A stretch of DNA of 64,000 nt from Clostridium saudiense (GTDB lineage: Bacteria; Bacillota; Clostridia; Clostridiales; Clostridiaceae). Both the position numbers and the translations under genes were made by a program. Below, piece after piece: positions 18,203 to 27,094 of this stretch. Below the pieces are notes generated by a model. That model made no database searches, was not told the DNA's origin, and worked only from the letters and a program-made list of their open reading frames with translations. Where the stretch lies: positions 47,019 through 111,018 of the forward strand of contig NZ_CBYM010000009.1 in NCBI RefSeq assembly GCF_000577815.1, in the 5' to 3' direction. Within the stretch, counting starts at the first letter, position 1. Each line of letters begins with the position of its first letter.

Positions 18203-19447
18203 TTAGTTGTTGTTTATGTTAATAACGTTATTTGCTTTTACTAGCATATCATTTACCTTTAAAGGAACATCAACCTTTACAGTAAACATCATATGTGCTC
18301 TATTAGCAACATCAGTTTTCTTATCTTTATCTAAATCATACATATCTTCTAGTTTAATTTTAAAGTATGGAACTTCTGGTCTTAAAACTTCAACTTCTTC
18401 ACCTTCGAATACTCTATTCTTTTGAAGAACTGTTGCTGTCTTTGTTTCCGGATCATATGATTTAACCATACCAACTATTTCGTAATCTCTAACATAGCCA
18501 GCGTCATCATAGTTTTGCTCACCATTAATACCTAAGTAGAATCCTGTATGATATGGTCTATGACTTACTTTTCTAAGCATATCCATCCATTCATCTTTAA
18601 ACTTATAGTTGCTTGGATTTTCCCAGTAACTATCTAACGCTTCTCTATATGCTTTTACTACAGAAGCAACATAGAATTCACTCTTCATTCTTCCTTCAAT
18701 CTTGAAAGAATAAATACCACTCTTAACAAGTTCAGGAATATAATGAATCATACATAAATCTTTTGAGTTCATTATATATGTTCCATTATCGTCTTCTATT
18801 ACAGGATAATATTCACCTGGTCTAGTTTCTTCAACTAAGTGATATTTATATCTGCATACATTACCGCATATTCCCTTATTAGCATCTCTTTTAATCATAT
18901 AATTTGATATTAAACATCTTCCAGAGTAAGCTACACACATTGAACCATGAATAAACGCTTCAATATCGCATCCTTTTGGAATATTTTCAGTTATTTCATT
19001 TATTTCTTTAAAAGTTAATTCTCTAGCTAATACTATTCTCTTAACTCCTAAATCATACCAGAATTTAGTTGCCATCCAGTTAACAGTATTTGCTTGTGTA
19101 CTTAAATGTATTTCTAATTCTGGTGCTACTTCTTTACATATAGCAATTAATGATGGGTCTGCAACTATAACTGCATCTACACCTATATCATAAAGACCTT
19201 TTATGTATTCTCCTGCTGAAGGCAAATCATGATTTCTAGCAAAAACATTTAATGTTACATAAATTTTCTTACCTCTATCGTGACAATATTTAATACCTTC
19301 AATCATTTCTTCATTTGAAAAATTATTTGAAAATGCTCTAAGATTTAATTTGCCTCCACCAATATATACTGCGTCTGCTCCAAAATCTATAGCTATTTTT
19401 AGCTTTTCTAAATTACCAGCTGGAGCTAATATTTCAGGTTTTCTCAT
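18203..19447 (-). CDS. trhP2: U32-family protein, TrhP2-type tRNA uridine hydroxylation factor
   Basis: The 414-residue protein begins with MRKPEILAPAGNLEKLKIAI and contains the U32 signature in EAFIHGSMCVAYSGRCLISNY with nearby Cys (CGNVCRYKY). These match YrrO of B. subtilis, now TrhP2, needed for prephenate-dependent 5-hydroxyuridine at tRNA position 34. The older label was peptidase U32. It is 4 bases after trmR, which methylates the same nucleoside, supporting a shared tRNA wobble pathway. YrrN-type (TrhP1) is absent here, so this single copy may serve alone. Confidence 0.85.
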   Translation of the reverse strand: MRKPEILAPAGNLEKLKIAIDFGADAVYIGGGKLNLRAFSNNFSNEEMIEGIKYCHDRGKKIYVTLNVFARNHDLPSAGEYIKGLYDIGVDAVIVADPSLIAICKEVAPELEIHLSTQANTVNWMATKFWYDLGVKRIVLARELTFKEINEITENIPKGCDIEAFIHGSMCVAYSGRCLISNYMIKRDANKGICGNVCRYKYHLVEETRPGEYYPVIEDDNGTYIMNSKDLCMIHYIPELVKSGIYSFKIEGRMKSEFYVASVVKAYREALDSYWENPSNYKFKDEWMDMLRKVSHRPYHTGFYLGINGEQNYDDAGYVRDYEIVGMVKSYDPETKTATVLQKNRVFEGEEVEVLRPEVPYFKIKLEDMYDLDKDKKTDVANRAHMMFTVKVDVPLKVNDMLVKANNVININNN

Positions 19448-19451
19448 TTAT

Positions 19452-20096
19452 TTACCTCCTTCTAGTTATAGCAATTCCATCTCCCATTGGAATTACAGAA
19501 GTAATTAAGTCCTTATCTTGTGATACTAAATCTAAGTAAGTTCTCATTCTCTTAACTATTGTAATTTTCCTTCTTTTAACTAAATCATCACTTGCAACCA
19601 TTCCTCTAAATAACACATTATCAGCAATTATTATTCCATCATCTTTTAATAATCTTAAACAATGTGGTAAAAAGTGATTATAGTGACCTTTTCCTGCATC
19701 CATGAAAATTAAATCATAAGGTTCTTCTAATCTTTCTAATACTTCAAGACAATCTCCTGCCTCTATAGTAATATTATTTTCTAAACCATATGCTTTTATA
19801 TTTTCTTTTGCATATTTTATCATTTCTTCGCTTCTCTCTATGGTAGTTATATGAGGATTACATCCTGCTGCTTCATACATTATAATTGCAGAATATCCAA
19901 TAGCAGTACCAAGCTCTAAAATTCTAAGTGGCTTTTTCATGCTTACCATGAACTCTAAAAACTTTATTGTTTCTTTTTGAGCTATAGGCACTCCATTTTC
20001 CTTAGCAAAGTCTTCTAACTCTTTTAGTTTTCCTTCACTTTCAGGAATTAATCCTCTAATATATTCTTCCATATAGTCGTAGGTAACTCCACTCAT
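19452..20096 (-). CDS. trmR: O-methyltransferase, TrmR-type tRNA 5-hydroxyuridine methyltransferase
   Basis: This is a SAM-dependent methyltransferase of 214 residues. Motif I is seen as ILELGTAIGYSAIIMY (about 75-90), an acidic ribose-binding position is in ITTIERSEEM, and the metal-binding region is in DLIFMDAGKGHY followed by IIIADNVLFRG. The fold is class I, catechol O-methyltransferase-like. The context, directly before trhP and udk and after mltG (yrrL-yrrM-yrrO-udk in B. subtilis), identifies it as the YrrM/TrmR type that converts tRNA ho5U34 to mo5U34. Confidence 0.87.
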   Translation of the reverse strand: MSGVTYDYMEEYIRGLIPESEGKLKELEDFAKENGVPIAQKETIKFLEFMVSMKKPLRILELGTAIGYSAIIMYEAAGCNPHITTIERSEEMIKYAKENIKAYGLENNITIEAGDCLEVLERLEEPYDLIFMDAGKGHYNHFLPHCLRLLKDDGIIIADNVLFRGMVASDDLVKRRKITIVKRMRTYLDLVSQDKDLITSVIPMGDGIAITRRR

Positions 20097-20114
20097 ACTA
20101 AACCTCCGTATATG

Positions 20115-21164
20115 TTAATATCCTAATTCTTCTTTTTTCTTTAAGAAATCATCATAATTATTTGTAAAATAATGTTCATCATCAGATGCTAGCAGATAAA
20201 ATAAATAATCTGTACTTGCAGGATTTAATGCTGCTTTAAGTGATTCTACACCTGGATTACATATTGGGCCTACAGGTAAACCTTTGTATAAATATGTATT
20301 GTACTTTGATTCAATTGCTAAATGTCTATTTCTGACACTTTCAATATAATATCCATGTGCATAAATTACAGTTGCATCAATTTGAAGTGGCATATTTTGC
20401 TTTAATCTATTATAAATAACAGATGCAATTAATGGTCTATCTTCATCAACTCTTGCTTCTTTTTCTATAATAGATGCAACATTAACTACTTTTTCAACTT
20501 CCTCTTCAGTGATAGTATCACTAGCAGTAATTTCTTTAAATACTTCTTCAAATCTCTTTATCATTGTTTCAATTATGTACTGTGGTTCAACGCCAATCTC
20601 AAAGCTATATGTATCTGGAAATAAAAATCCCTCTAAATTATATCTTTTATCTGGATTATCCTTTACGTATGATGGCAATGGATAACTCTTTACTGCATTT
20701 AAAAATTCATCTGAAGTACATACTTCCTGCTCTTGTAGTCTTGTAGCAATATCTTCAATATTGAAACCTTCTGGAATAGTAACAGTTATTGCATTTGCGT
20801 TACTTGCATCCTTTAAAGTTTCTGCAATTTCTTTTACTGACATTCCCTTTTCTAATGTATGACTACCAGGAACAACTTCTAAATTTAGCCCAGTTAATTT
20901 TGCATATATTTTTATAATCAATGGACTTTTTATTTTATTTTCACTTTTTAATTTTGAGACAATACTATAAAAGCTATCTCCCTCTTCAACTAAAACTACT
21001 TCTTCATTAGAAATTTTAAGTGGTTTATTTATTGTAGATGTAAATTTAAAAATTCCTAAAAATAAAATAATAATCAATATCAAACCAATAATTATGTTAG
21101 AATTTCTTTTTCTCTTTTTTCTTCTTCTTTTTAATTTGTTGGTATTTTTAACTCTTTTCTTCAT
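20115..21164 (-). CDS. mltG: Endolytic murein transglycosylase MltG
   Basis: MltG cuts nascent glycan strands at the membrane and sets their length. The 349-residue protein has a very basic cytoplasmic N terminus (1-22), one membrane helix (about 24-44), a LysM-like segment and a YceG catalytic domain. The catalytic Glu is in NVASIIEKEARVDEDRPLIA, with YNTYLYKGLPVGPICNPG further on. It starts the mltG-trmR-trhP2-udk run. GGGGG precedes the ATG. Confidence 0.94.
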   Translation of the reverse strand: MKKRVKNTNKLKRRRKKRKRNSNIIIGLILIIILFLGIFKFTSTINKPLKISNEEVVLVEEGDSFYSIVSKLKSENKIKSPLIIKIYAKLTGLNLEVVPGSHTLEKGMSVKEIAETLKDASNANAITVTIPEGFNIEDIATRLQEQEVCTSDEFLNAVKSYPLPSYVKDNPDKRYNLEGFLFPDTYSFEIGVEPQYIIETMIKRFEEVFKEITASDTITEEEVEKVVNVASIIEKEARVDEDRPLIASVIYNRLKQNMPLQIDATVIYAHGYYIESVRNRHLAIESKYNTYLYKGLPVGPICNPGVESLKAALNPASTDYLFYLLASDDEHYFTNNYDDFLKKKEELGY

Positions 21165-21179
21165 AAATACCCCCTGTAT

Positions 21180-21214
21180 TTAAAAGTGAATAGCCAAAAC
21201 ACTTAGCTATTCAC
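21180..21214 (-). terminator. Terminator after typA
   Basis: GTGAATAGC pairs with GGCTATTCAC on the minus strand, followed by TTTT. It lies between typA and mltG. Confidence 0.7.
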
Positions 21215-21256
21215 TATTATAATACTTTTCTATCAAATTTTAAACAATTTACATAA

Positions 21257-23083
21257 TTATTTTTTGCTTCTGCTTATCATTCTCTTTCTTTCAGCAGCAT
21301 CTAAGTATCTCTTTCTGATTCTTATGCTTTCTGGAGTAACTTCAACTAATTCATCATTTCCTATGAATTCAATTGATTGCTCTAAAGTTAATGTTGTAAC
21401 TGGTACTAATTTAACAGCATCATCAGAACCTGAAGCTCTTGTATTTGTTAACTTCTTACCTTTACAAACATTGATATCTAAATCTTCAGCTCTAGCACAT
21501 TCTCCTACTACCATTCCTTGGTATACTGGTGTACCTGGAGTTATGAATAATCTACCTCTTTCTTGAGCATTGAATAATCCATAAGCAATTGCTTCACCTT
21601 GTTCAAATGAAACTATTGATCCTCTGCTTCTAGCTTCGATTTCACCCTTGTATGGTGCATATCCTTCAAATACGTGGTTCATGATACCATTACCCTTTGT
21701 ATCTGTCATGAATTCATTTCTGAATCCGATAAGCCCTCTAGCAGGAATAATAAACTCTAATCTTGTATATCCATTAACAGCAGATGTCATATTAACCATT
21801 TCAGCTTTTCTTGGTCCCATTTTTTCCATAACAGCACCCATGAATTCTTCTGGAACGTCTATTGTTAAGTATTCCATTGGTTCTAACTTCTTACCATTTT
21901 CTTCTTTGAATATAACAGATGGCTTAGAAACTTGTAATTCAAATCCTTCTCTTCTCATTGTTTCTATAAGAACTGATAAGTGAAGTTCTCCTCTTCCTGA
22001 TACTTCGAAGCAATCTGGAGTTATTTCTCTAACTCTTAAACTTACGTTAGTTTCTAATTCTTTCATTAATCTATCTCTTAAATGTCTAGATGTAACGAAT
22101 TCTCCTTCTTTACCTGCAAATGGTGAATCATTTACCATGAAGTTCATGTTAAGTGTTGGTTCATCAATTTCAACGAATGGTAAAGCTTCTGGATTTGAAG
22201 CATCTGCAATTGTTTCACCAATATTAGCATCCATAATACCACTTACTGCTATTATATCTCCAAGTCCTGCTTCTTCAACTTCTTCTCTCTTTAATCCATT
22301 GTATCCAAATACAGCTGTGATTTTGTAATTAGATTTTGTCCCATCTTGTCTTACTAAAGTAACATTTTGGTTCTTTTTAACTGTTCCTCTATGTACCTTA
22401 CCTATAGCAATCTTTCCAACGAAAGCATTACTATCTAAAGTTGTAACAAGCATTTGGAATGGTCCATCGATGTATCCCTTTGGTGGTTCAACATGATCGA
22501 TTATTGTTTTAAATAATGGTTCCATACCATCATTTGTATCTTCAACATTATATCTAGCAAATCCTTCTCTAGCTGAAGCATAAATTATTGGGAAGTCTAA
22601 TTGTTCATCATCAGCACCTAATTCTAAGAATAGGTCAAACACTTCATCAATAACTTCTTCTGGTCTAGCATTTGGTTTATCTATTTTATTTATAACAACG
22701 ATTGGCTTTAATTTTAATTCTAAAGCTTTCTTTAAAACGAACTTAGTTTGAGGCATTGGTCCTTCGTAAGAATCAACAACAAGTAAAACTGAGTCAACCA
22801 TTTTAAGTACACGTTCAACTTCTCCACCAAAGTCAGCATGCCCTGGTGTATCAACTATATTGATTTTTGTCCCATTGTACATTACAGCAGTGTTTTTAGA
22901 AAGAATAGTAATTCCTCTTTCTTTTTCTAAATCGTTAGAGTCCATTACTCTTTCATCCATTTTTTCATTTGATCTAAATACGTGACTTTCTTTAAACATG
23001 GCATCAACTAATGTTGTCTTACCATGGTCAACGTGAGCTATAATAGCTATATTTCTAATGTCGTCTCTAGTTATTAATTCCAT
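21257..23083 (-). CDS. typA: Translational GTPase TypA/BipA
   Basis: TypA is a ribosome-associated GTPase that helps 50S assembly and growth under stress. G1 AHVDHGKTT is at 16-24, followed by G2 ERGITI, G3 [14 protein letters not shown] and G4 [13 protein letters not shown]. Domain II, two ferredoxin-like domains and the TypA-specific C-terminal domain follow, including SVNGYTRL-like and [15 protein letters not shown] segments. At 608 residues it is full length. Start ATG 23083 follows GGAGG. Confidence 0.97.
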   Translation of the reverse strand: MELITRDDIRNIAIIAHVDHGKTTLVDAMFKESHVFRSNEKMDERVMDSNDLEKERGITILSKNTAVMYNGTKINIVDTPGHADFGGEVERVLKMVDSVLLVVDSYEGPMPQTKFVLKKALELKLKPIVVINKIDKPNARPEEVIDEVFDLFLELGADDEQLDFPIIYASAREGFARYNVEDTNDGMEPLFKTIIDHVEPPKGYIDGPFQMLVTTLDSNAFVGKIAIGKVHRGTVKKNQNVTLVRQDGTKSNYKITAVFGYNGLKREEVEEAGLGDIIAVSGIMDANIGETIADASNPEALPFVEIDEPTLNMNFMVNDSPFAGKEGEFVTSRHLRDRLMKELETNVSLRVREITPDCFEVSGRGELHLSVLIETMRREGFELQVSKPSVIFKEENGKKLEPMEYLTIDVPEEFMGAVMEKMGPRKAEMVNMTSAVNGYTRLEFIIPARGLIGFRNEFMTDTKGNGIMNHVFEGYAPYKGEIEARSRGSIVSFEQGEAIAYGLFNAQERGRLFITPGTPVYQGMVVGECARAEDLDINVCKGKKLTNTRASGSDDAVKLVPVTTLTLEQSIEFIGNDELVEVTPESIRIRKRYLDAAERKRMISRSKK

Positions 23084-23335
23084 TTAATTTCCTCCATTAA
23101 CTTTAATTCTGAACTTAAATATAAAATTTAAATTCATCGCTTTTATTTTAAAGGCTTATCTTTCTTTTTTAACTAAGCATTCAAAGTTCATATCGCTTTT
23201 GGTTTGCTAAGTTAATGAAAGTTCAAATTACTAAATCTCTAAATAATTAATATCAAATTATGTAATGAAATAAGATAATCAACTATGTACTTAAGATTTA
23301 GATTTTTAGCTTTGTAAACCTATAAATATTTTACC
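23084..23335 (-). other. typA upstream region with an imperfect inverted repeat
   Basis: About 250 bases separate the rnj terminator from typA. An inverted repeat, TTAACTAAGCA at 23169-23179 and TGCTAAGTTAA at 23205-23215, has one mismatch and no T tract. It would form a stem-loop in the typA leader if the promoter lies above 23215. I could not assign a convincing promoter. Confidence 0.4.
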
Positions 23336-23370
23336 CAAAAAGAAAATTGGATACACTCGTATCCAATTTC
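23336..23370 (-). terminator. Terminator after rnj
   Basis: AAATTGGATAC pairs perfectly with GTATCCAATTT around a four-base loop, followed on the minus strand by TCTTTTT. It lies 50 bases after the rnj stop. Confidence 0.88.
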
Positions 23371-23420
23371 CAAATCCATCAATTATTCTACTATTTTCTC
23401 AGCAACTTGTCAACTACGAC

Positions 23421-25088
23421 TTAAATTTCCATTATAATAGGTAAAATCATTGGTTTTCTCTTTGTCTTGTCATAAAGATAGCTTCTAAGCTCATCTCTAA
23501 CATTGGACTTTAATGTTGCCCAATCAGTAATGCTCTTTTCTTCACAATCAAGTAAAGTATTTCTAACTATTTCTCTTGCCTCATCAATTAATCCTTCAGA
23601 TTCCCTAACATATACGAAACCTCTAGATATAATATCTGGACCAGCAACTATAGTTTTAGTTTCTTTAGATAAAGTAACTACTACTGTTAATATACCATCT
23701 TGAGATAAATGCTTTCTATCTCTTAATACTATATTTCCAACGTCTCCAACTCCAAGGCCATCTACAAATATTTGTCCTGAAATAACAGTTCCATTTTTCT
23801 TAATACCATTTCTAGTAACTTCTATAATATCTCCAACTTCAGGAATAACTACATTTTTAGAATCTAATCCTAATTTAATCGCTAATTCACCATGTTGTTT
23901 TAAATGTCTGTATTCACCATGAACAGGTATAAAATGTCTTGGTTTTACTAAAGTTTGCATTAGCTTTAATTCTTCTTGACATGCATGCCCAGAGACATGT
24001 ATGTTTTCTGCAGAATCATAAATAACTTCTGCTCCCTTTTTAAATAATTGATTTACAACTTTTGATACAAGCTTTTCATTTCCTGGAATAGGTGTAGCTG
24101 AAATAATTATTGTATCTCCTTCAACTATATTTACCTTTCTGTGCTCAGATGCAGCCATTCTAGACAATGCAGACATTGGCTCACCTTGACTTCCAGTAGT
24201 AATGATAACAACTTGATCGTTATTATATTTATTAATTTGGTCAATTGATACTAATGTATTATCATCAACCTCAATATATCCTAATTCAATAGCAACATTC
24301 ATTATATTTTCCATACTTCTTCCTGATACAGCAACTTTTCTGCCATATACTGAAGCAGCCTGTATTATTTGTTGGATTCTATGAATATTAGAAGCAAATG
24401 TTGCAATAATTATTCTTCCCTTAGTTTTTCCAAATATTCTTATTAAACTTTCTCCAACAATTTTTTCTGATTTTGTATATCCTGGCTTTTCAACATTAGT
24501 TGAATCAGCCATCATTGCTAAAACACCTTTTTTACCTAATTCAGCAAATCTTGCAAAATCCATAGGTTCTCCATCTATAGGTGTATAATCCACCTTAAAG
24601 TCACCAGTATGAAGCACTACTCCTAATGGTGTATGAACAGCAATTGCAACAGAATCTGCAATTGAGTGGTTTGTCTTTATAAATTCAACAGAAACAGAGT
24701 TTAATCTAATTACATCTCTTGGTTTTACTCTAACAAGTTCAGTAGCACTTAATAAACCATGCTCCTTTAATTTAGTTTCAACAATTCCTAATGTTAATTT
24801 TGTCCCATAAACCGGAACATTTAATTGTTTTAATACATATGGTAATGCACCAATGTGATCTTCATGACCATGTGTCAAGAAAATCCCAGATACTTTTTCT
24901 TTATTTTTTATAAGGTATGTTATATCAGGTATAACTAAGTCAATTCCGAACATATCTTCATCAGGGAATTTTAATCCACAATCAATTACAACAATATCAT
25001 TCTTGTATTCAATTGCAGTTAAATTTTTCCCAATTTCATTAACTCCACCTAAAGGTATAATCTTAACCTTAGCTTTTTCATTCTTCAT
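23421..25088 (-). CDS. rnj: Ribonuclease J
   Basis: RNase J is a metallo-beta-lactamase ribonuclease with 5'-3' exo- and endonuclease activity in mRNA decay and rRNA maturation. The zinc motif HGHEDH is at 73-78, and further metal ligands are in HTGDFKVDYTP and HVSGHACQEELKLM, then PRHFIPVHGEYRHL. The beta-CASP part includes MADSTNVEKPGYTKSE. At 555 residues it is complete. AGGAGGGG precedes the ATG. Only one RNase J gene lies in the window, so I do not choose between J1 and J2. Confidence 0.95.
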   Translation of the reverse strand: MKNEKAKVKIIPLGGVNEIGKNLTAIEYKNDIVVIDCGLKFPDEDMFGIDLVIPDITYLIKNKEKVSGIFLTHGHEDHIGALPYVLKQLNVPVYGTKLTLGIVETKLKEHGLLSATELVRVKPRDVIRLNSVSVEFIKTNHSIADSVAIAVHTPLGVVLHTGDFKVDYTPIDGEPMDFARFAELGKKGVLAMMADSTNVEKPGYTKSEKIVGESLIRIFGKTKGRIIIATFASNIHRIQQIIQAASVYGRKVAVSGRSMENIMNVAIELGYIEVDDNTLVSIDQINKYNNDQVVIITTGSQGEPMSALSRMAASEHRKVNIVEGDTIIISATPIPGNEKLVSKVVNQLFKKGAEVIYDSAENIHVSGHACQEELKLMQTLVKPRHFIPVHGEYRHLKQHGELAIKLGLDSKNVVIPEVGDIIEVTRNGIKKNGTVISGQIFVDGLGVGDVGNIVLRDRKHLSQDGILTVVVTLSKETKTIVAGPDIISRGFVYVRESEGLIDEAREIVRNTLLDCEEKSITDWATLKSNVRDELRSYLYDKTKRKPMILPIIMEI

Positions 25089-25143
25089 ATGTCCCCTCCT
25101 TCTTTTCTCTTTTATGTAATTACAAGTAATACCTATTTAAATA

Positions 25144-25614
25144 CTACTCTTCACTTTCACCCTTATGTTTTTTACAGCATTCAGCACAAATTCCAAAGAA
25201 CTTAACACTATGGTCTAAAATTTTAAATCCATATGTACCTTCAATTCTTGCTTCTAATTCATCTAGAAGATCATCTTGAACTTCATATACAGCCTTACAC
25301 TCATTACATACTAAATGATGATGTCTATGTTGTTCTTCACTATGCACTAATTCATATCTGCTGCAACCATCATTTAAATCTAATTTAAAAATAACACCTA
25401 TTTCCTCTAACAGCGAAACCGTTCTGTACACTGTAGCTAAACCAATATCAGGACATACTTTCTTTACTTCATCATATATCTCTTCTGCGGTTAAGTGTTC
25501 TCCTTCTTTTTCGATGATTATATCAACAATAGCTCTTCTTTGAGGCGTTAACTTATATCCCTTTTGTTTTAAATTTTCTTTTAATAATTCAATATCCACA
25601 TTAACAGTGCTCAT
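25144..25614 (-). CDS. Fur-family transcriptional regulator
   Basis: This is a metal-dependent repressor of the Fur/PerR/Zur family. The winged helix spans about 20-85 (KLTPQRRAIVDIIIE, PDIGLATVYRTVSLLEEIGVI). The metal-sensing and dimer domain carries HSEEQHRHHHLVCNEC and a second Cys pair in GICAECCKKH, forming the structural zinc site. I start at the ATG at 25614 with GAGGTG upstream; the GTG at 25623 lies inside that site. The family member (iron, zinc or peroxide sensor) cannot be decided from sequence alone. It lies between DUF1292 and rnj. Confidence 0.9.
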   Translation of the reverse strand: MSTVNVDIELLKENLKQKGYKLTPQRRAIVDIIIEKEGEHLTAEEIYDEVKKVCPDIGLATVYRTVSLLEEIGVIFKLDLNDGCSRYELVHSEEQHRHHHLVCNECKAVYEVQDDLLDELEARIEGTYGFKILDHSVKFFGICAECCKKHKGESEE

Positions 25615-25637
25615 ATTTAACACCTCATTTCTTTTTT

Positions 25638-25913
25638 TTATTCTTCATCCATGAAAATTGTGTTATAAGCTTCTTCTATAGCTGCTAACTCAACTTCGTT
25701 ATCAATTAATTCAAACATATCTTCATTATCTTCATCTTTAACTACCTTTAAAGCAAAAGGATTTTCATCTTCATATCCAACTTCTTGAACTATAACATAT
25801 TCACTTTTTTCTTCAGTCTCTGGATTAACCATATCAAAGAATGCTATCACATTTAAGTTTATTTCATTTCCATCTTCATCGAATAATTGTATTGTCTTTA
25901 AATCTTTTTCCAT
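25638..25913 (-). CDS. DUF1292 domain protein
   Basis: The 91-residue acidic protein matches the DUF1292 (YrzB) pattern: TIQLFDEDGNEI, then VIAFFDM, YVIVQEV and a Glu-rich C terminus. Its function is unknown. It sits in the conserved order alaS-ireB-ruvX-DUF1292-fur, as in other Firmicutes. GAGGAG precedes the ATG. Confidence 0.9.
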   Translation of the reverse strand: MEKDLKTIQLFDEDGNEINLNVIAFFDMVNPETEEKSEYVIVQEVGYEDENPFALKVVKDEDNEDMFELIDNEVELAAIEEAYNTIFMDEE

Positions 25914-26137
25914 TATTTTAACTCCTCTTTATCATCATAATTGTTTCTTATATTATTACATAAAAAACTAAAACTGCAAACAGTTAATTTTAAGTAAAAG
26001 GTAATAATTAATAAATAATAATTATCAATAAAAACTTTTTAAAAAATTTTTGATATTTATATAACTTTATATCAAAACCAATTCACCCAACACCTGGGAA
26101 ATCTATTTTTACTTATATTTACCTATTACTTTTTATC

Positions 26138-26560
26138 TTATTTAGATGTTAATCTTATACGATCTAAATAACCTTGTAATATATATGTAGCTGCAATTTT
26201 ATCAACAATTTTCTTTCTTTTATTTCTAGAAAGATCGGCTTCTAACATGGCTCTATGTGCCGCAACCGTTGTTAATCTTTCATCCCACATCTCTATAGGT
26301 AATCCTGTTTTTTCTTTAAGTAATTCTGAAAATTCTAAAGCCTTTTCTCCAGCTTCACCAATAGTTCCATTCATATTTTTAGGTAATCCAACTACTATTG
26401 TTTCAACGCCGTATTCCTTACATATCTTATGAACTTCTTCTAAATCTTGTTCCTTTTTGCTTCTTCTAATAGTTGTTATACCTTGTGCTGTCCATCCTAA
26501 TGGATCACTTAAAGCAACTCCAATAGTTTTTGAACCCATATCAAGTCCTAATATTCTCAT
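26138..26560 (-). CDS. ruvX: Holliday junction resolvase-like protein RuvX/YqgF
   Basis: This is an RNase H-fold protein implicated in pre-16S rRNA processing and Holliday junction resolution. The first acidic residue is in [21 protein letters not shown] (in part), the second in [16 protein letters not shown], and the last in [22 protein letters not shown]. The 140-residue length is standard. AAAGGAG precedes the ATG. It lies between ireB and the DUF1292 gene. Confidence 0.94.
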   Translation of the reverse strand: MRILGLDMGSKTIGVALSDPLGWTAQGITTIRRSKKEQDLEEVHKICKEYGVETIVVGLPKNMNGTIGEAGEKALEFSELLKEKTGLPIEMWDERLTTVAAHRAMLEADLSRNKRKKIVDKIAATYILQGYLDRIRLTSK

Positions 26561-26667
26561 AGAAACTCCTTTGCATTTCTTTTAATAAGTAACGTATTTA
26601 TTTATAATAACTTTTATCCAATTATTTTTCTAGCTTTTATTTACTTATAACACTTTAAATTTTTTTA

Positions 26668-26701
26668 TAAACAAAAGGTGCCCGGTTAACGGGCACCTTT
26701 T
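26668..26701 (-). terminator. Terminator at the end of ireB
   Basis: AAAAGGTGCCCG pairs with CGGGCACCTTTT around GTTAAC, and TTTTG follows on the minus strand. The hairpin overlaps the last base of the ireB stop codon. It is one of the most GC-rich stems in the window. Confidence 0.88.
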
Positions 26702-26957
26702 ATTTAATATCTAGATAAGATTTTATTACCTCTTCAAGTATTTCATCTCTTTCAAGTTTTCTAAGTAAAGCTCTTGCTCCGTTATAACTAGTAATGTAAG
26801 AAGGGTCCCCTGAAATCAGATATCCTACCAATTGGTTTATTGGGTTATATCCCTTTTCTTTCAATGCTGTATATACATCATTTAAAATTGATTTAGTTAA
26901 ATCCTCTTTGTTAATGTTTAAGTCAAATTGCATTGTTCTATCAAGATTATTTTCCAT
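26700..26957 (-). CDS. IreB family regulatory phosphoprotein
   Basis: IreB proteins (DUF965) are small dimers phosphorylated by the PASTA kinase IreK/PrkC in enterococci, where they affect cephalosporin resistance. The core [20 protein letters not shown] followed by [16 protein letters not shown] is diagnostic. I list the ATG at 26957 (85 residues), which begins just before the conserved DRTMQFD. A GTG at 26972 has the better linear distance to the GGGGGTGA ribosome site, and a GTG at 26984 abuts it. A hairpin between this site and the ATG could bring them together. It lies between alaS and ruvX. Confidence 0.88.
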   Translation of the reverse strand: MENNLDRTMQFDLNINKEDLTKSILNDVYTALKEKGYNPINQLVGYLISGDPSYITSYNGARALLRKLERDEILEEVIKSYLDIK

Positions 26958-26963
26958 ATCGTG

Positions 26964-26988
26964 GCTGCACACTTGCAGCTTCACCCCC
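26964..26988 (-). promoter_or_regulatory. Ribosome site and hairpin before ireB
   Basis: On the minus strand GGGGGTGA is followed directly by GCTGCA-AGTG-TGCAGC, a perfect six-base-pair hairpin, then CACGAT and the ATG. The linear distance is too long for an ordinary start, but folding the hairpin shortens it to a normal one. The alternative is initiation at the GTG in the loop. Confidence 0.5.
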
Positions 26989-27094
26989 TTACGAAAGTAT
27001 TTTATTTATTTTTAATCATTTGAAATATTAACTAATTACTTTATCTAACTATATTATAACCTAAATTTACATAATTGTATACTATTTCAACTAA

